Source of the DNA: Psychrobacter sp. UBA3962
GTDB lineage: Bacteria; Pseudomonadota; Gammaproteobacteria; Pseudomonadales; Moraxellaceae
Assembly: GCF_002385225.1 (NCBI RefSeq)
Contig: NZ_DGDC01000031.1
Coordinates: forward strand, 1 to 10,747
Direction: 5' to 3'
DNA length: 10,747 bases
This document shows positions 1-6,386 of the stretch, one piece after another. A program made the translations under genes and the position numbers. Below the pieces are notes generated by a model. That model saw nothing but the letters and a program-made list of their open reading frames with translations. It made no database searches and was not told where the DNA came from. Within the stretch, counting starts at the first letter, position 1; each line of letters opens with the position of its first letter.

Positions 1-559
1 TACCCACTTTAACCTCAGTCGGTGCGCTAGGTGCTTCAGAGTCACTGCCCGAGTCTGAATCGCTGTCCGAGTCGCCTAAAGCTGCACCAGCAATACCAAG
101 CCCTGACAATCCCATTAACCAAGGTAATGCATTAAAACTATCCGATTGACTAGCACCAACCCACCAAGGGGCTAATTGTGCTTTACCTCCAAGAGCTTGA
201 CCTGTAATGTCACCAGAAGATAATTCTGTAACGAAGTCAGTAATCTCACCTGAGTCTGGAACGTAGTAATAATAAGCTCCGTCTTCAGCAAGACCGATTA
301 AAGCACTATCTGGACTGTGATAGAACCCTTCAATAATTAGATTGCTTTCTTGATCTTCCTCATCAACCAATACGTGGAGGTCTTTGCCTACTCTTTTGGT
401 GATGATATGTTGAGGGGCTTTCCCTGTTGCTTTGTCAACCAGTTCATAGTTTACTTCACTAGCTGCTTTGATCACTGTTGGTTTAGCATCTTGAGTTACT
501 ACTTTGTGCTCAGCGATAGTTTGTGTGGCGTTATTTACTTTAACAATTACTATTTTCAT
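1..559 (-). CDS. BapA/Bap-type giant adhesin, N-terminal part (runs off the left edge)
   Basis: This is the first 186 codons of a reading frame that stays open to the window edge, so the 3' part is missing. Residues 1-135 resemble the prefix domain of BapA-like biofilm adhesins, with the signature LIIEGFY (74-80) and LIGLAEDGAYYYYVPDSG (87-104). A glycine-rich hydrophobic stretch follows at 145-161 (LPWLMGLSGLGIAGAAL), then an acidic Ser-Asp linker (162-174) that leads towards the expected tandem repeat region. Proteins with this prefix are normally very large cell-surface adhesins exported by type I secretion, and they lack a Sec signal peptide, as here. The ATG at 559 is the natural start, although its Shine-Dalgarno is weak. 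It lies 86 bp downstream of the OmpA-like lipoprotein gene on the same strand, so co-transcription is likely. Domain recognition is from memory of the family; the length and repeat type of the full protein cannot be seen. Confidence 0.85.
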   Translation of the reverse strand, partial: MKIVIVKVNNATQTIAEHKVVTQDAKPTVIKAASEVNYELVDKATGKAPQHIITKRVGKDLHVLVDEEDQESNLIIEGFYHSPDSALIGLAEDGAYYYYVPDSGEITDFVTELSSGDITGQALGGKAQLAPWWVGASQSDSFNALPWLMGLSGLGIAGAALGDSDSDSDSGSDSEAPSAPTEVKVG

Positions 560-645
560 AATGGTAGTCTTTGAACATTTATAACAATAAGGGTTCTAAT
601 AAATAGCTAAATACAAACAAAGGGATTTACTTTGATGTTATATCT

Positions 646-1608
646 CTATTGAGTTTCATTAATAATGACAATCACTCGGCGATTGTTCTGCTTCCCTTTA
701 GTTGTTTCATTAGTATCAATTGGTTCTGACTTCCCATATCCTTTGGTCGTCAATCTATTTCGATCAATGCCATACTTATTAACCAACTCTGCTTTTACAG
801 CATCAGCACGAGCTTGAGATAACTTTAAATTATAGCTTGCTGAACCTGCACTATCTGTATGACCTTCAAATATAGCTTTCACATCCCTGTTAGTTGATAA
901 AAAATTAGCCACATCATGAAGTCGCTGTTGATAAGTTGGTTTAATTTTTGCACTATCAAAATCAAAGAGCACATCAACCGTCATAGGTTTATTTACCTGA
1001 TCAGGCTCTTCGACCTGTGCAGTGTCTTTTGTAGTAAGGACACAGTTTTTTGCCTCTACTCTATTTTTTTGGTGTGTTTGTTCATTGAGCCCTTGTAACA
1101 GCTTTAGGGCTACTGACTCTTCTACAGATTTAATAGAGGCTTGGTTTGTTTTGGAATCTAGCTCTACTTGGTAATAGTATGTTTGCTGAGCATTAAAGAA
1201 GGGTGTGAGAGTTTGCTCATTGAAAGTACTGTTATACGAGATACTATTTTGAACACCAATGATTTGGTCGCCATTACAAACGAGAGATTGTGAATAGTGA
1301 CCTGAGTGCAAGCTGGTATGGAACAGCCCATCGATACCAATATTGATGCTGCTTGAGGGAGATTGCTCTAAGCTAGTATGTATAAATACTACTTGGCTTT
1401 GATTAGCTTCTAGTTGGGAGCTATCTTGAGCAACATAGGCATCACCTGTTTTGTTCCATTGGACACTCTCAATTTTATTTAGTTGACGCCCACCATCTTC
1501 TGTACTGATATCTTGGTTGATGGGTGTATTAAGTGTTTGACAGCCTGTTACAACAGATAAACATAATAAGCTAGATAAGAATTTATATTTCATATATTTT
1601 ATGCTCAC
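646..1608 (-). CDS. OmpA-family outer-membrane lipoprotein (peptidoglycan-binding)
   Basis: Predicted 320-residue lipoprotein. The signal peptide ends in the lipobox VTGC, giving lipidation at Cys23. The C-terminal domain, about residues 209-318, is an OmpA-like peptidoglycan-binding domain: VLFDFDSAKIKP (213-224), EGHTDSAGSASYNLKLSQAR (248-267) and the NNRRV motif near 308-312. Asp252 and Arg267 sit 15 residues apart, as do the diaminopimelate-binding Asp and Arg of OmpA. The N-terminal half (24-200) is a Ser/Gln-rich region with two cysteines (C111, C189) that I cannot assign to a family. The annotated start is GTG at 1608, with GGAAG 4 nt upstream; an in-frame ATG at 1593 gives a more typical signal peptide and may be the true start. 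OmpA-like proteins often accompany type I secreted adhesins, and the BapA-like gene is the next gene downstream. A role in adhesin export or surface retention is therefore inferred, not shown. Confidence 0.9.
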   Translation of the reverse strand: MSIKYMKYKFLSSLLCLSVVTGCQTLNTPINQDISTEDGGRQLNKIESVQWNKTGDAYVAQDSSQLEANQSQVVFIHTSLEQSPSSSINIGIDGLFHTSLHSGHYSQSLVCNGDQIIGVQNSISYNSTFNEQTLTPFFNAQQTYYYQVELDSKTNQASIKSVEESVALKLLQGLNEQTHQKNRVEAKNCVLTTKDTAQVEEPDQVNKPMTVDVLFDFDSAKIKPTYQQRLHDVANFLSTNRDVKAIFEGHTDSAGSASYNLKLSQARADAVKAELVNKYGIDRNRLTTKGYGKSEPIDTNETTKGKQNNRRVIVIINETQ

Positions 1609-1689
1609 TAAACTTCCAGCAATGAGATTAAATTTGCTTGAAATCCACCAATGTCATATCTTATATATAATTATATAATTTCTTAATGC

Positions 1690-1718
1690 ATTATAGATTA
1701 TCGTTAATTTCAACTGAC
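1690..1718 (-). promoter_or_regulatory. Candidate activator-dependent promoter of the lipoprotein-adhesin unit
   Basis: On the minus strand a perfect TATAAT (1690-1695) is preceded at 17 bp by GTCAGT (1713-1718), a poor match to TTGACA. The weak -35 overlaps the edge of the proximal 25-bp repeat. That geometry is what a class II AraC-type activator would need. Transcription would start near 1683, leaving a leader of about 75-90 nt. The surrounding DNA is very AT-rich, so other -10-like sequences exist nearer the gene. Confidence 0.45.
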
Positions 1719-1770
1719 TCATAATCACATAAATTTATAATGTATTGACTCATAATCACATAAATTTATA
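1715..1770. repeat. Two exact 25-bp direct repeats, 31-bp period; candidate AraC operator
   Basis: Copies lie at 1715-1739 and 1746-1770. Both begin TGACTCATAATCACATAA and end in ATTTATA, and they are separated by ATGTAT. The 31-bp period is close to three turns of B-DNA, which would put both copies on one face of the helix. AraC-type activators commonly bind tandem, non-inverted sites next to the -35 element, and these repeats sit exactly there for the downstream lipoprotein gene. The distal copy overlaps the last codon and the stop of the AraC gene. A slippage duplication without function is the alternative. Confidence 0.7.
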
Positions 1771-2827
1771 TACAACTATCACGGTAAGCCTTAGGAGTCA
1801 TGCCAAACCAACCTTTAAAACATTTAAAAAATTGGCTAGCAGACCTATATCCTAACAAGTAAGCAATTTCATTAGTCGATACATTTTTTTCTGCTAGATA
1901 TGACTTTGAAAGATGCTTTCTAGTTTCTTCTAGAACCTCTTGAAATGAAGTGTCCTCATCTCTAAGTCTTCGTTGCAATGTGCTAACACTTATATTCATT
2001 GCGTTCGATACATTACAACGCGTAGGTTCAGTAAACCCTAATAGAGTTTCAATAACAATTGCACATCGTTGCTTATAGCTAAGTTTAGTAACCTGTAACG
2101 AAAGCAGATTTAACAGAGGATTAATAAGGAGTTTTTTTCCAATATCTTCTCCATTCTGTATGAGAAAATCGATAGCATTACTGCCATCATCTTTATTTTC
2201 AAATCCATATACCAAGCTTGTTGTTTGACTACACTCAATAGGAACTTTGAAGATTGACTTATAGTAATCTAATTTATATGTACCCTTTCGATGGCTAATC
2301 TTTATATTTTGTATAACTTTTGGACAAAACTCTTCCATAATCCTATAAATAATTACCAGCACCCCATCAATTTGATGTTTATTCAAGGCATACTCTTCTT
2401 TGAGAACTAAATCGCACCTGATTTGACTTTTTTCGAGTACCCATTCAGGAGTAATTGCTCCAGTGAAAAGTGGGAAAAAGCAGTGCACTAACCTACTGGC
2501 TAACAATAACAGCACCTGTTCATTAATATCTAAAAATGGTTTTATGCACTCATTTATAGATTCATAAAAAGGTATTGATTCAAAATTCATTTTTGAATAC
2601 ACCTTTAAGCCCAGATAAGTATCCTGGAAAAAATCACATATAGCGCCAAACTCTTTATTTACTATATGTATAGGGATCATATCTCCTTTATAATTATCAA
2701 CTTCTACATAATATTCTAGAATTCTAGATATGTCCTTTTGGCGACCTTCTTCAAGTAAATATAGATTAGTTGCCTCTCTAATTGCATAAACTACACTTCT
2801 ATGCGTCTTGTAAATTTCCACAGCCAT
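1766..2827 (-). CDS. AraC-family transcriptional regulator (N-terminal effector domain)
   Basis: The 353-residue protein ends in a standard AraC/XylS DNA-binding domain of two helix-turn-helix motifs. The first lies around 271-297 (MNISVSTLQRRLRDE at 277-291) and the second around 314-345 (EIAYLLGYRSASQFFKCFKG at 320-339), followed by the conserved FGMTPKAYR (341-349). Residues 1-250 fit the long N-terminal domain of the OruR/ArgR-like AraC branch (arabinose-binding-domain type) and would bind an unknown ligand or dimerise. The ATG at 2827 gives a full-length protein and is preceded by a GTGAG purine stretch. Downstream on the same strand are the OmpA-like lipoprotein and the BapA-like adhesin, and the tandem repeats between them are the obvious candidate target. 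The gene's own upstream region is occupied from about 72 bp out by the end of a decayed IS200/IS605 element, so its promoter may have been altered by that insertion. Confidence 0.93.
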   Translation of the reverse strand: MAVEIYKTHRSVVYAIREATNLYLLEEGRQKDISRILEYYVEVDNYKGDMIPIHIVNKEFGAICDFFQDTYLGLKVYSKMNFESIPFYESINECIKPFLDINEQVLLLLASRLVHCFFPLFTGAITPEWVLEKSQIRCDLVLKEEYALNKHQIDGVLVIIYRIMEEFCPKVIQNIKISHRKGTYKLDYYKSIFKVPIECSQTTSLVYGFENKDDGSNAIDFLIQNGEDIGKKLLINPLLNLLSLQVTKLSYKQRCAIVIETLLGFTEPTRCNVSNAMNISVSTLQRRLRDEDTSFQEVLEETRKHLSKSYLAEKNVSTNEIAYLLGYRSASQFFKCFKGWFGMTPKAYRDSCI

Positions 2828-2992
2828 ACTTATCTCACACCTTTTTTAATCCTCACAACTCATTTAGTTGCTAAGAAAACTAAAGTTATCGTTTTTCTAT
2901 TGATATACTCCCACCACTAAACTTAATATTTATAGTGTGGGAACCTTTGCGGCCTATAGCAACCTCAATCTAATATTGTGCTATCACCTTTG

Positions 2993-3025
2993 CCAATACA
3001 CCCATACTTACGAATATTGTATTGG
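2993..3025 (-). repeat. 8-bp inverted repeat in the tnpB right-end region
   Basis: CCAATACA (2993-3000) and TGTATTGG (3018-3025) form a perfect 8-bp stem with a 17-nt loop. A shorter stem, TAGCA/TGCTA (3043-3057), lies next to it. Both fall where the omega-RNA scaffold of a live TnpB element would be encoded, between the gene's 3' end and the right end. They may be fossil scaffold hairpins, but chance stems in AT-rich DNA are also possible. Confidence 0.35.
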
Positions 3026-3097
3026 TGAAGCTCTTTATACAGTAGCAAGTCCTGCTATATCAGAGAAAGCTTACGGTTCTTTATAATGTTATTTACC

Positions 3098-3354
3098 CTA
3101 TTCAAAGCTTATAGTGCTATATCGGGGACACTGGTAACTACGCTTGGCGGTTTCCTTAGATTTGAAACGTTGTAACTTAGCACGACTCTTGAAGAAGTTG
3201 CTAAAAGCAGTATGAACTTTAAGCAGGAGACTCAGTAAAAATGGGCTGTTGACCCTCTTCAACCAGAAAAAATCAGCTATTTTCTCTTTCTTGACTAAAG
3301 AGCTTGTGCTTAGTTTGGGTAAACGCGGTATTTGTAGGCTTTAGACTTGGCTTG
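3098..3354 (-). pseudogene. tnpB: tnpB (IS200/IS605 OrfB) relic
   Basis: Two out-of-phase pieces match the N-terminal part of TnpB, the RNA-guided nuclease of IS200/IS605 elements. The upstream piece reads KAYKYRVYPN then a TAA (3310-3312), the usual TnpB N-terminus. The second piece, in another frame (3098-3316), contains FFWLKRVNS, HTAFSNFFKSRAKLQRFKSK and KRSYQCPRYSTISFE, and stops at TAG (3098-3100). These match the family's WLKEVNSQ, AFxNFFxxRAKFPRFKSK and QSYQCPQ blocks. About 50 residues between the two pieces are missing and the catalytic RuvC half is gone or unrecognisable, so no nuclease can be made. The remains point away from the plus-strand IS4 relic, so two separate insertions are implied. 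Identification is by recalled family motifs. Confidence 0.72.
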
Positions 3355-3463
3355 TGAGCAGTATAGAATATGGAAATAATCTAGCACTGCTTCTATATGT
3401 CATCGATTATAAGCAGTCGACTAAAATCCTATTATCACTGTATTTGTCAGCTAAACTACCGTT

Positions 3464-3499
3464 TTGTTAGTGCTAGTCACATTGTTAGTGTTAGTCACA
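3464..3499. repeat. 18-bp tandem repeat, two copies
   Basis: Two directly adjacent 18-bp units (3464-3481 and 3482-3499), TTGTTAGTGCTAGTCACA and TTGTTAGTGTTAGTCACA, differ at one base. They lie between the two transposase relics with no gene nearby. This looks like a local slippage duplication; I see no sign of a regulatory role. Confidence 0.75.
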
Positions 3500-3718
3500 A
3501 AATACCGCAGAAAATGTTTAACTGGTGATATGCGCGATAGGCTAAAACAAATCTTGACCCATTGATGAGGAGTAAGTTTACAAAGCATTTATTCTAGCTT
3601 CACTGGGAACAGGTTTTATGAGCTAGGGTATATTGTTTAGTAAATATTGGTAGCGATACGATTAATACTATTGGGTAGTATATCGAAAAAAAACGCCCTG
3701 ATTAGGTTGCCTATTTTC

Positions 3719-3756
3719 ACATCTCTACCTAAATTATAAACTATAGGTAGAGATGT
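3719..3756. repeat. 13-bp perfect inverted repeat (stem-loop)
   Basis: ACATCTCTACCTA (3719-3731) and TAGGTAGAGATGT (3744-3756) are exact reverse complements around a 12-nt AT-rich loop. No T-tract follows on either strand, so it is not a standard intrinsic terminator. It sits about 45 bp before the recognisable IS4 relic and could be part of a mobile element end, a small miniature element, or an orphan operator. Confidence 0.7.
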
Positions 3757-3801
3757 AAGCACCATAATATAAAATTGCTCGTATTCAGCCGGATTTATAA
3801 T

Positions 3802-3993
3802 AAACAAGATAAGCTATTGGCGACTTGGTATCTACTCATCAGCATGCAAGACGCTCAAATACATGCACACGATGTGAGTCAATGCTATTACTGACACTGG
3901 CAAATCGAAGTCTCACTTGAATTGCTTAAAAGTACAGGTCAGCATTTAGAGGATTGGTTATAGCAAAATGGCTGGACTATTCCAGTGGCTTAA
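3802..3993 (+). pseudogene. IS4-type DDE transposase relic (C-terminal part)
   Basis: One plus-strand frame reads DKLLATWYLLIS, then YY(stop)HWQIEVSLELLKSTGQ, then HLEDWL(stop)QNGW. This matches the C-terminal catalytic region of IS4-group transposases: a W-x-L-L-T strand, the Y-x-x-RWQIE motif carrying the catalytic Glu, and the FKLLKSxGQ block with the invariant Lys. Three in-frame stops break it: TGA at 3892-3894, TAG at 3961-3963 and TAA at 3991-3993. Only about 60 codons are recognisable, and the N-terminal catalytic Asp regions and terminal repeats were not found. The adjacent frame after 3990 (LTLMSL) may continue the homology. It is a dead fragment; the exact IS name cannot be given. 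Confidence 0.65.
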
Positions 3994-4093
3994 CTTTAAT
4001 GAGCTTGTGAATCACTACCCCCCTACTATACGAATATACTTTGCTGAGACTACTATAAAACTTATATAGATACCTATGGCTAAGTGGCAGGAT

Positions 4094-4122
4094 TTTACAG
4101 AGCCCTACGATAAAATTATAAA
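4094..4122 (+). promoter_or_regulatory. Sigma70-type promoter of the first BASS transporter
   Basis: TTTACA (4094-4099; five of six consensus bases), a 17-bp spacer, then TATAAA (4117-4122; five of six). The predicted start near 4129 leaves a leader of about 15 nt that contains the AGAGAG ribosome-binding site at 4133-4138. It is the best-formed promoter in the window. Confidence 0.65.
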
Positions 4123-4143
4123 GCCATTAAATAGAGAGAAATT

Positions 4144-5025
4144 ATGTTCCAGCTTTTACCATTATTTTTGGCTTACATCATGTTTGCCTTAGGTTTACAA
4201 ACCCAACTTTCTGACTTTAGACAGGTCTTAGTACAACCCAAAGCACTAGTAGTAGGTTTGGCGATGCAGCTGCTGTTAGTGCCCCTTGTGGCCTATGTAT
4301 TGGTCAGCTTGTTCGATGTACCCAGTCAGCTTGGCTTCGGCATTATGCTACTTAGTATTTGTGCCGGCGGTATCACCAGTAATATGATGAGCTGGTACGC
4401 TGGGGGCAAGATAGCCTTATCTATTGCGCTTACCGCTATTACCAGTATGATAGCCATCTTAACCGTACCGCTGTGGGTTCAGTTTTTATACCCAATGTTT
4501 TTTAATGCTTTGCCAGTAGATTTTTCTATTACTTCTCTATCGCTGCGAGTATTACTGATAACTACCGTACCTGTGTTGCTAGGTATTGCCGCTCGTCATT
4601 ATTTCACCGCTTTTGTCACTAAATACCAAAACCGATTACAACAGGTGGCAAATATATTATTTGGCTTAATGGTAATAGGTGCCACTATTAGCGATTGGGA
4701 CCTGCTAATGTCTCAAATTACGGACATTGGTATTTTGGTTTTACTGATGGCTTTTTTGCTTCTGAGTTTGAGTTTATTACTATCGAATTTATTCAAACTT
4801 GATTCGGCCGAGCGTAAGACCTTAGCTATCGAAGTCAGCTTACAAAATGGGGCTATGGGCATTGCACTAGCCAGCTTGCTAAGTCAGTCTGATAAGCTTT
4901 CAGCGTTTGCCCTTCCCTCAGCCATTTATGGGGTATTGATGAATTTTGTGGTGTTGCCTTTTGTTTTTTATCACGCTTATCAGCGTCGTCAACAAAGCGC
5001 TCAACAAAAATTGCAGCAACGCTAA
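4144..5025 (+). CDS. Bile acid:sodium symporter (BASS/SBF) family transporter
   Basis: A 293-residue, very hydrophobic protein of the SBF superfamily, with roughly nine or ten membrane segments and almost no soluble part apart from a basic C-terminal tail (280-293). The sodium-site residues known from the Neisseria homologue ASBT_NM are all present at the expected spacing: Gln42, Ser79-Asn80 (in ITSN), Ser93, Thr97, Glu230 and Gln234 (in IEVSLQNG). Sodium-coupled uptake is therefore likely. The substrate is unknown: bacterial members move bile acids, pantoate and other small organic acids, and family membership does not decide it. The ATG at 4144 has a strong AGAGAG site 5 nt upstream. A good promoter precedes it and no gene follows on the strand, so it appears monocistronic. 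It converges with a more distant family member at 5204-6124, with 178 bp between them and no clear shared terminator. Confidence 0.9.
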   Translation: MFQLLPLFLAYIMFALGLQTQLSDFRQVLVQPKALVVGLAMQLLLVPLVAYVLVSLFDVPSQLGFGIMLLSICAGGITSNMMSWYAGGKIALSIALTAITSMIAILTVPLWVQFLYPMFFNALPVDFSITSLSLRVLLITTVPVLLGIAARHYFTAFVTKYQNRLQQVANILFGLMVIGATISDWDLLMSQITDIGILVLLMAFLLLSLSLLLSNLFKLDSAERKTLAIEVSLQNGAMGIALASLLSQSDKLSAFALPSAIYGVLMNFVVLPFVFYHAYQRRQQSAQQKLQQR

Positions 5026-5203
5026 GCACTATTAATATCAGTAGCGATGTAAGGGATATTCCCATTGCATACTAATGCAACTAAATAACAAGACAAAAAA
5101 GATAAAAAAACTAAACCTTCACATAAGCTGCCTAAAAAAATAAAAGTAATATTTAGCTGATAACGGTATTAGTGAAGATAAACGATGTCTGTTACTCAGA
5201 AAA

Positions 5204-6124
5204 TTACTGCTGATGTTGCTTATGACGTTGCACCATATATTTGCCAAGTAGTGGTAAGCAGAACGCTGGGAGTTGAAAAGCACCCAATAACGGTAAAAAC
5301 AGGGTACCCATAAAAGGAACAGTGATGGTGTAAGCCAATAACACATTGCGTCCACCACATACTATCGCTGCGACGATAGCATTTTCATAGCCAAAACGTC
5401 GATATACAAAATAAGCGCTGAAATAAAAGAACAACGCCAACACAGAGCTAAGCATTAGTAAGGAAAACGCTTGCCATGGATCGTTATCAAATGTCTCACG
5501 AAACCCGGCCATTAATCCCAGTGGAAATAGCAGCAGCAGTAAAATATTAAACTGCCCAATCTTGGGATAATAGCGAGACAAAACAGCAGGGGCAATGAAG
5601 CGGCGTGCCAGCACCGCAAGTACCATGGGCATAATGATATACACCACCAAGCGTTGGACATAAGTGACCAAATCTAAATGAGCGTTCTTATCGCCCAATA
5701 ACCACAATACGCCCAATAAGGTGCAAGGCATAACCAACGTAGCAGAAATCGTTTTTGCCATGGCCAGCTGTGCATCAAAGCCCACGGCATTGACCAGTGC
5801 CCCACTCCCGAACAAAGGCGCGGTGGCACCAAGCCCTGCAATCGCCAACAGCAAGTCGCCACGGACACCGAGCGCATAACTGATTAATACTAAAATTAGG
5901 CTCATGCCCGCACTTTGTAGCACTGCAAAGCCCCAGACATAGCGTGTCGCAATACGCTTTAACAGCGCATATTGATCAATCCCCAATAAGGTAAAAAACA
6001 TTAGGAAAAACAGCACTTCAGGCAAATAGGCCAATACTGCATTGGATAAGTCTGGAAAAATAAAGCCCACAACGGCGCAAAGTGGCATAATTAACGTACT
6101 ATGACGCGCTATAAAACGAAGCAT
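5204..6124 (-). CDS. Divergent BASS/SBF-like membrane transporter
   Basis: A 306-residue polytopic protein with about nine or ten hydrophobic helices. The segment GATAPLFGSGALVNAVGFDA (99-118), followed by the helix LAMAKTISATLVMPCTLLG (120-138), and the late CGGRNVLLAYT (256-266) resemble the crossover regions of Na+-dependent transporters of the SBF superfamily. The sequence is far from the neighbouring family member at 4144, and the canonical sodium-site residues are not obvious, so the coupling ion and substrate are unknown. The ATG at 6124 has AGGA 6 nt upstream. The gene is divergent from the HxlR regulator at 6400, whose likely operators flank this gene's promoter, so control by that regulator is plausible. 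A decayed fragment matching residues 69-94 lies at 9086-9172, showing that a second copy or close paralogue once existed nearby. Confidence 0.78.
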   Translation of the reverse strand: MLRFIARHSTLIMPLCAVVGFIFPDLSNAVLAYLPEVLFFLMFFTLLGIDQYALLKRIATRYVWGFAVLQSAGMSLILVLISYALGVRGDLLLAIAGLGATAPLFGSGALVNAVGFDAQLAMAKTISATLVMPCTLLGVLWLLGDKNAHLDLVTYVQRLVVYIIMPMVLAVLARRFIAPAVLSRYYPKIGQFNILLLLLFPLGLMAGFRETFDNDPWQAFSLLMLSSVLALFFYFSAYFVYRRFGYENAIVAAIVCGGRNVLLAYTITVPFMGTLFLPLLGAFQLPAFCLPLLGKYMVQRHKQHQQ

Positions 6125-6232
6125 GGCGTTTCCTAAAACTTAATTTAAACTAACGCTTATTTAGACTTCCATCTATGTTATGCAAGGCAAAAAGCCATAG
6201 TGTCTAAACAACCCCTATTTTTCAGACCCTAC

Positions 6233-6261
6233 GTTATACAATGATTCTGCATAAGTTACAA
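6233..6261 (-). promoter_or_regulatory. Candidate promoter of the divergent SBF-like transporter
   Basis: On the minus strand TTGTAA (6256-6261; four of six) is followed after 17 bp by TATAAC (6233-6238; five of six). The start would fall near 6226, giving a leader of about 100 nt. A weaker alternative nearer the gene is TAGACA with an 18-bp spacer before CATAAC. The dyad at 6266-6281 lies 5 bp upstream of this -35. Confidence 0.5.
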
Positions 6262-6265
6262 ATAT

Positions 6266-6281
6266 AATAGTATTTGCTATT
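6266..6281. promoter_or_regulatory. AATAG-N6-CTATT dyad, possible HxlR site near the transporter promoter
   Basis: AATAG (6266-6270) and CTATT (6277-6281) are inverted around TATTTG. The same arms recur at the HxlR start codon (6387-6399) with a shorter spacer. Because it lies just upstream of the transporter's -35, it could be where the regulator acts on that gene. The arms are short and AT-rich, so chance is possible. Confidence 0.35.
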
Positions 6282-6386
6282 CGAAATTTTGATTAGACAT
6301 AGAAGATAGAACAACGTTGAAATCGGAGTCAGTTCACTTAAACCATCGCCATTTGCGGTACAATAAGCTTTATTTAATAAAAAACC

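Larger units (their letters stand above)
2900..3420 (-). mobile_element. Decayed IS200/IS605-family element (tnpB-only type)
   Basis: On the minus strand, pieces of tnpB are followed about 150 bp later by a typical right-end structure. This is a stem of CCCACACTA (2933-2941) with TAGTGGTGGG (2910-2919, one bulged G) around a 13-nt AT-rich loop, then GAGTATATCAA ending at 2900. A subterminal hairpin followed by a short TCAA-like end is characteristic of these elements, which lack terminal inverted repeats and make no target duplication. The left end is uncertain. An inverted repeat ACTGCTT/AAGCAGT (3386-3392 and 3411-3417) could be the left-end hairpin, so the outer limit near 3420 is a guess. 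No tnpA (Y1 transposase) is visible. Confidence 0.6.
2828..4143. other. 1.3-kb gene-free region filled with insertion-sequence relics
   Basis: No intact gene is visible on either strand. From left to right it holds the right-end hairpin and decayed coding remains of an IS200/IS605 tnpB element (minus strand, about 2900-3355), an 18-bp tandem repeat, a 13-bp perfect inverted repeat, a relic of an IS4-type transposase (plus strand, about 3802-3993), and finally the promoter of the next gene. I could not assign the stretch 3420-3720. The density of stop codons shows that these are old, inactive insertions. Confidence 0.8.

Noticed and set aside
350..574. Plus-strand open frame inside the adhesin N-terminus
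   Set aside because: It lies antisense to the well-supported BapA-like frame and has no recognisable domain or ribosome site.
2881..2899. The AraC upstream flank as an active TnpB/omega-RNA guide regulating the AraC gene
   Set aside because: The flanking DNA is where a guide would be, but the local tnpB is clearly dead and no trans-acting protein is visible, so there is no support for activity.
3386..3417. ACTGCTT/AAGCAGT inverted repeat as a proven left end of the tnpB element
   Set aside because: The position is right, but the stem is only 7 bp with a long loop and no cleavage-site match can be shown; it is used only as a tentative outer limit.
3464..3499. Tandem 18-bp repeat as a CRISPR or integron-type array
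   Set aside because: There are only two directly abutting copies with no spacers and no cas or integrase gene, so it is a simple tandem duplication.
3530..3568. MRDRLKQIL frame as the N-terminus of the IS4 transposase
   Set aside because: It is only a few residues long, in a different frame from the main relic and followed at once by two stops; the resemblance is too weak.
4853..5065. Minus-strand open frame over the end of the first transporter gene
   Set aside because: It is antisense to a strongly supported membrane protein, and its apparent hydrophobic start comes from the intergenic and reverse-complement composition.
5065..5080. TTGCAT-ACTA-ATGCAA hairpin between the convergent transporter genes as a terminator
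   Set aside because: The 6-bp AT-rich stem has no T-tract after it on either strand (an A-rich run follows on the plus strand, further away), so it is not called as a terminator.
5119..5358. Minus-strand open frame overlapping the end of the SBF-like transporter
   Set aside because: It overlaps the 3' end of the transporter in another frame and has no start context.
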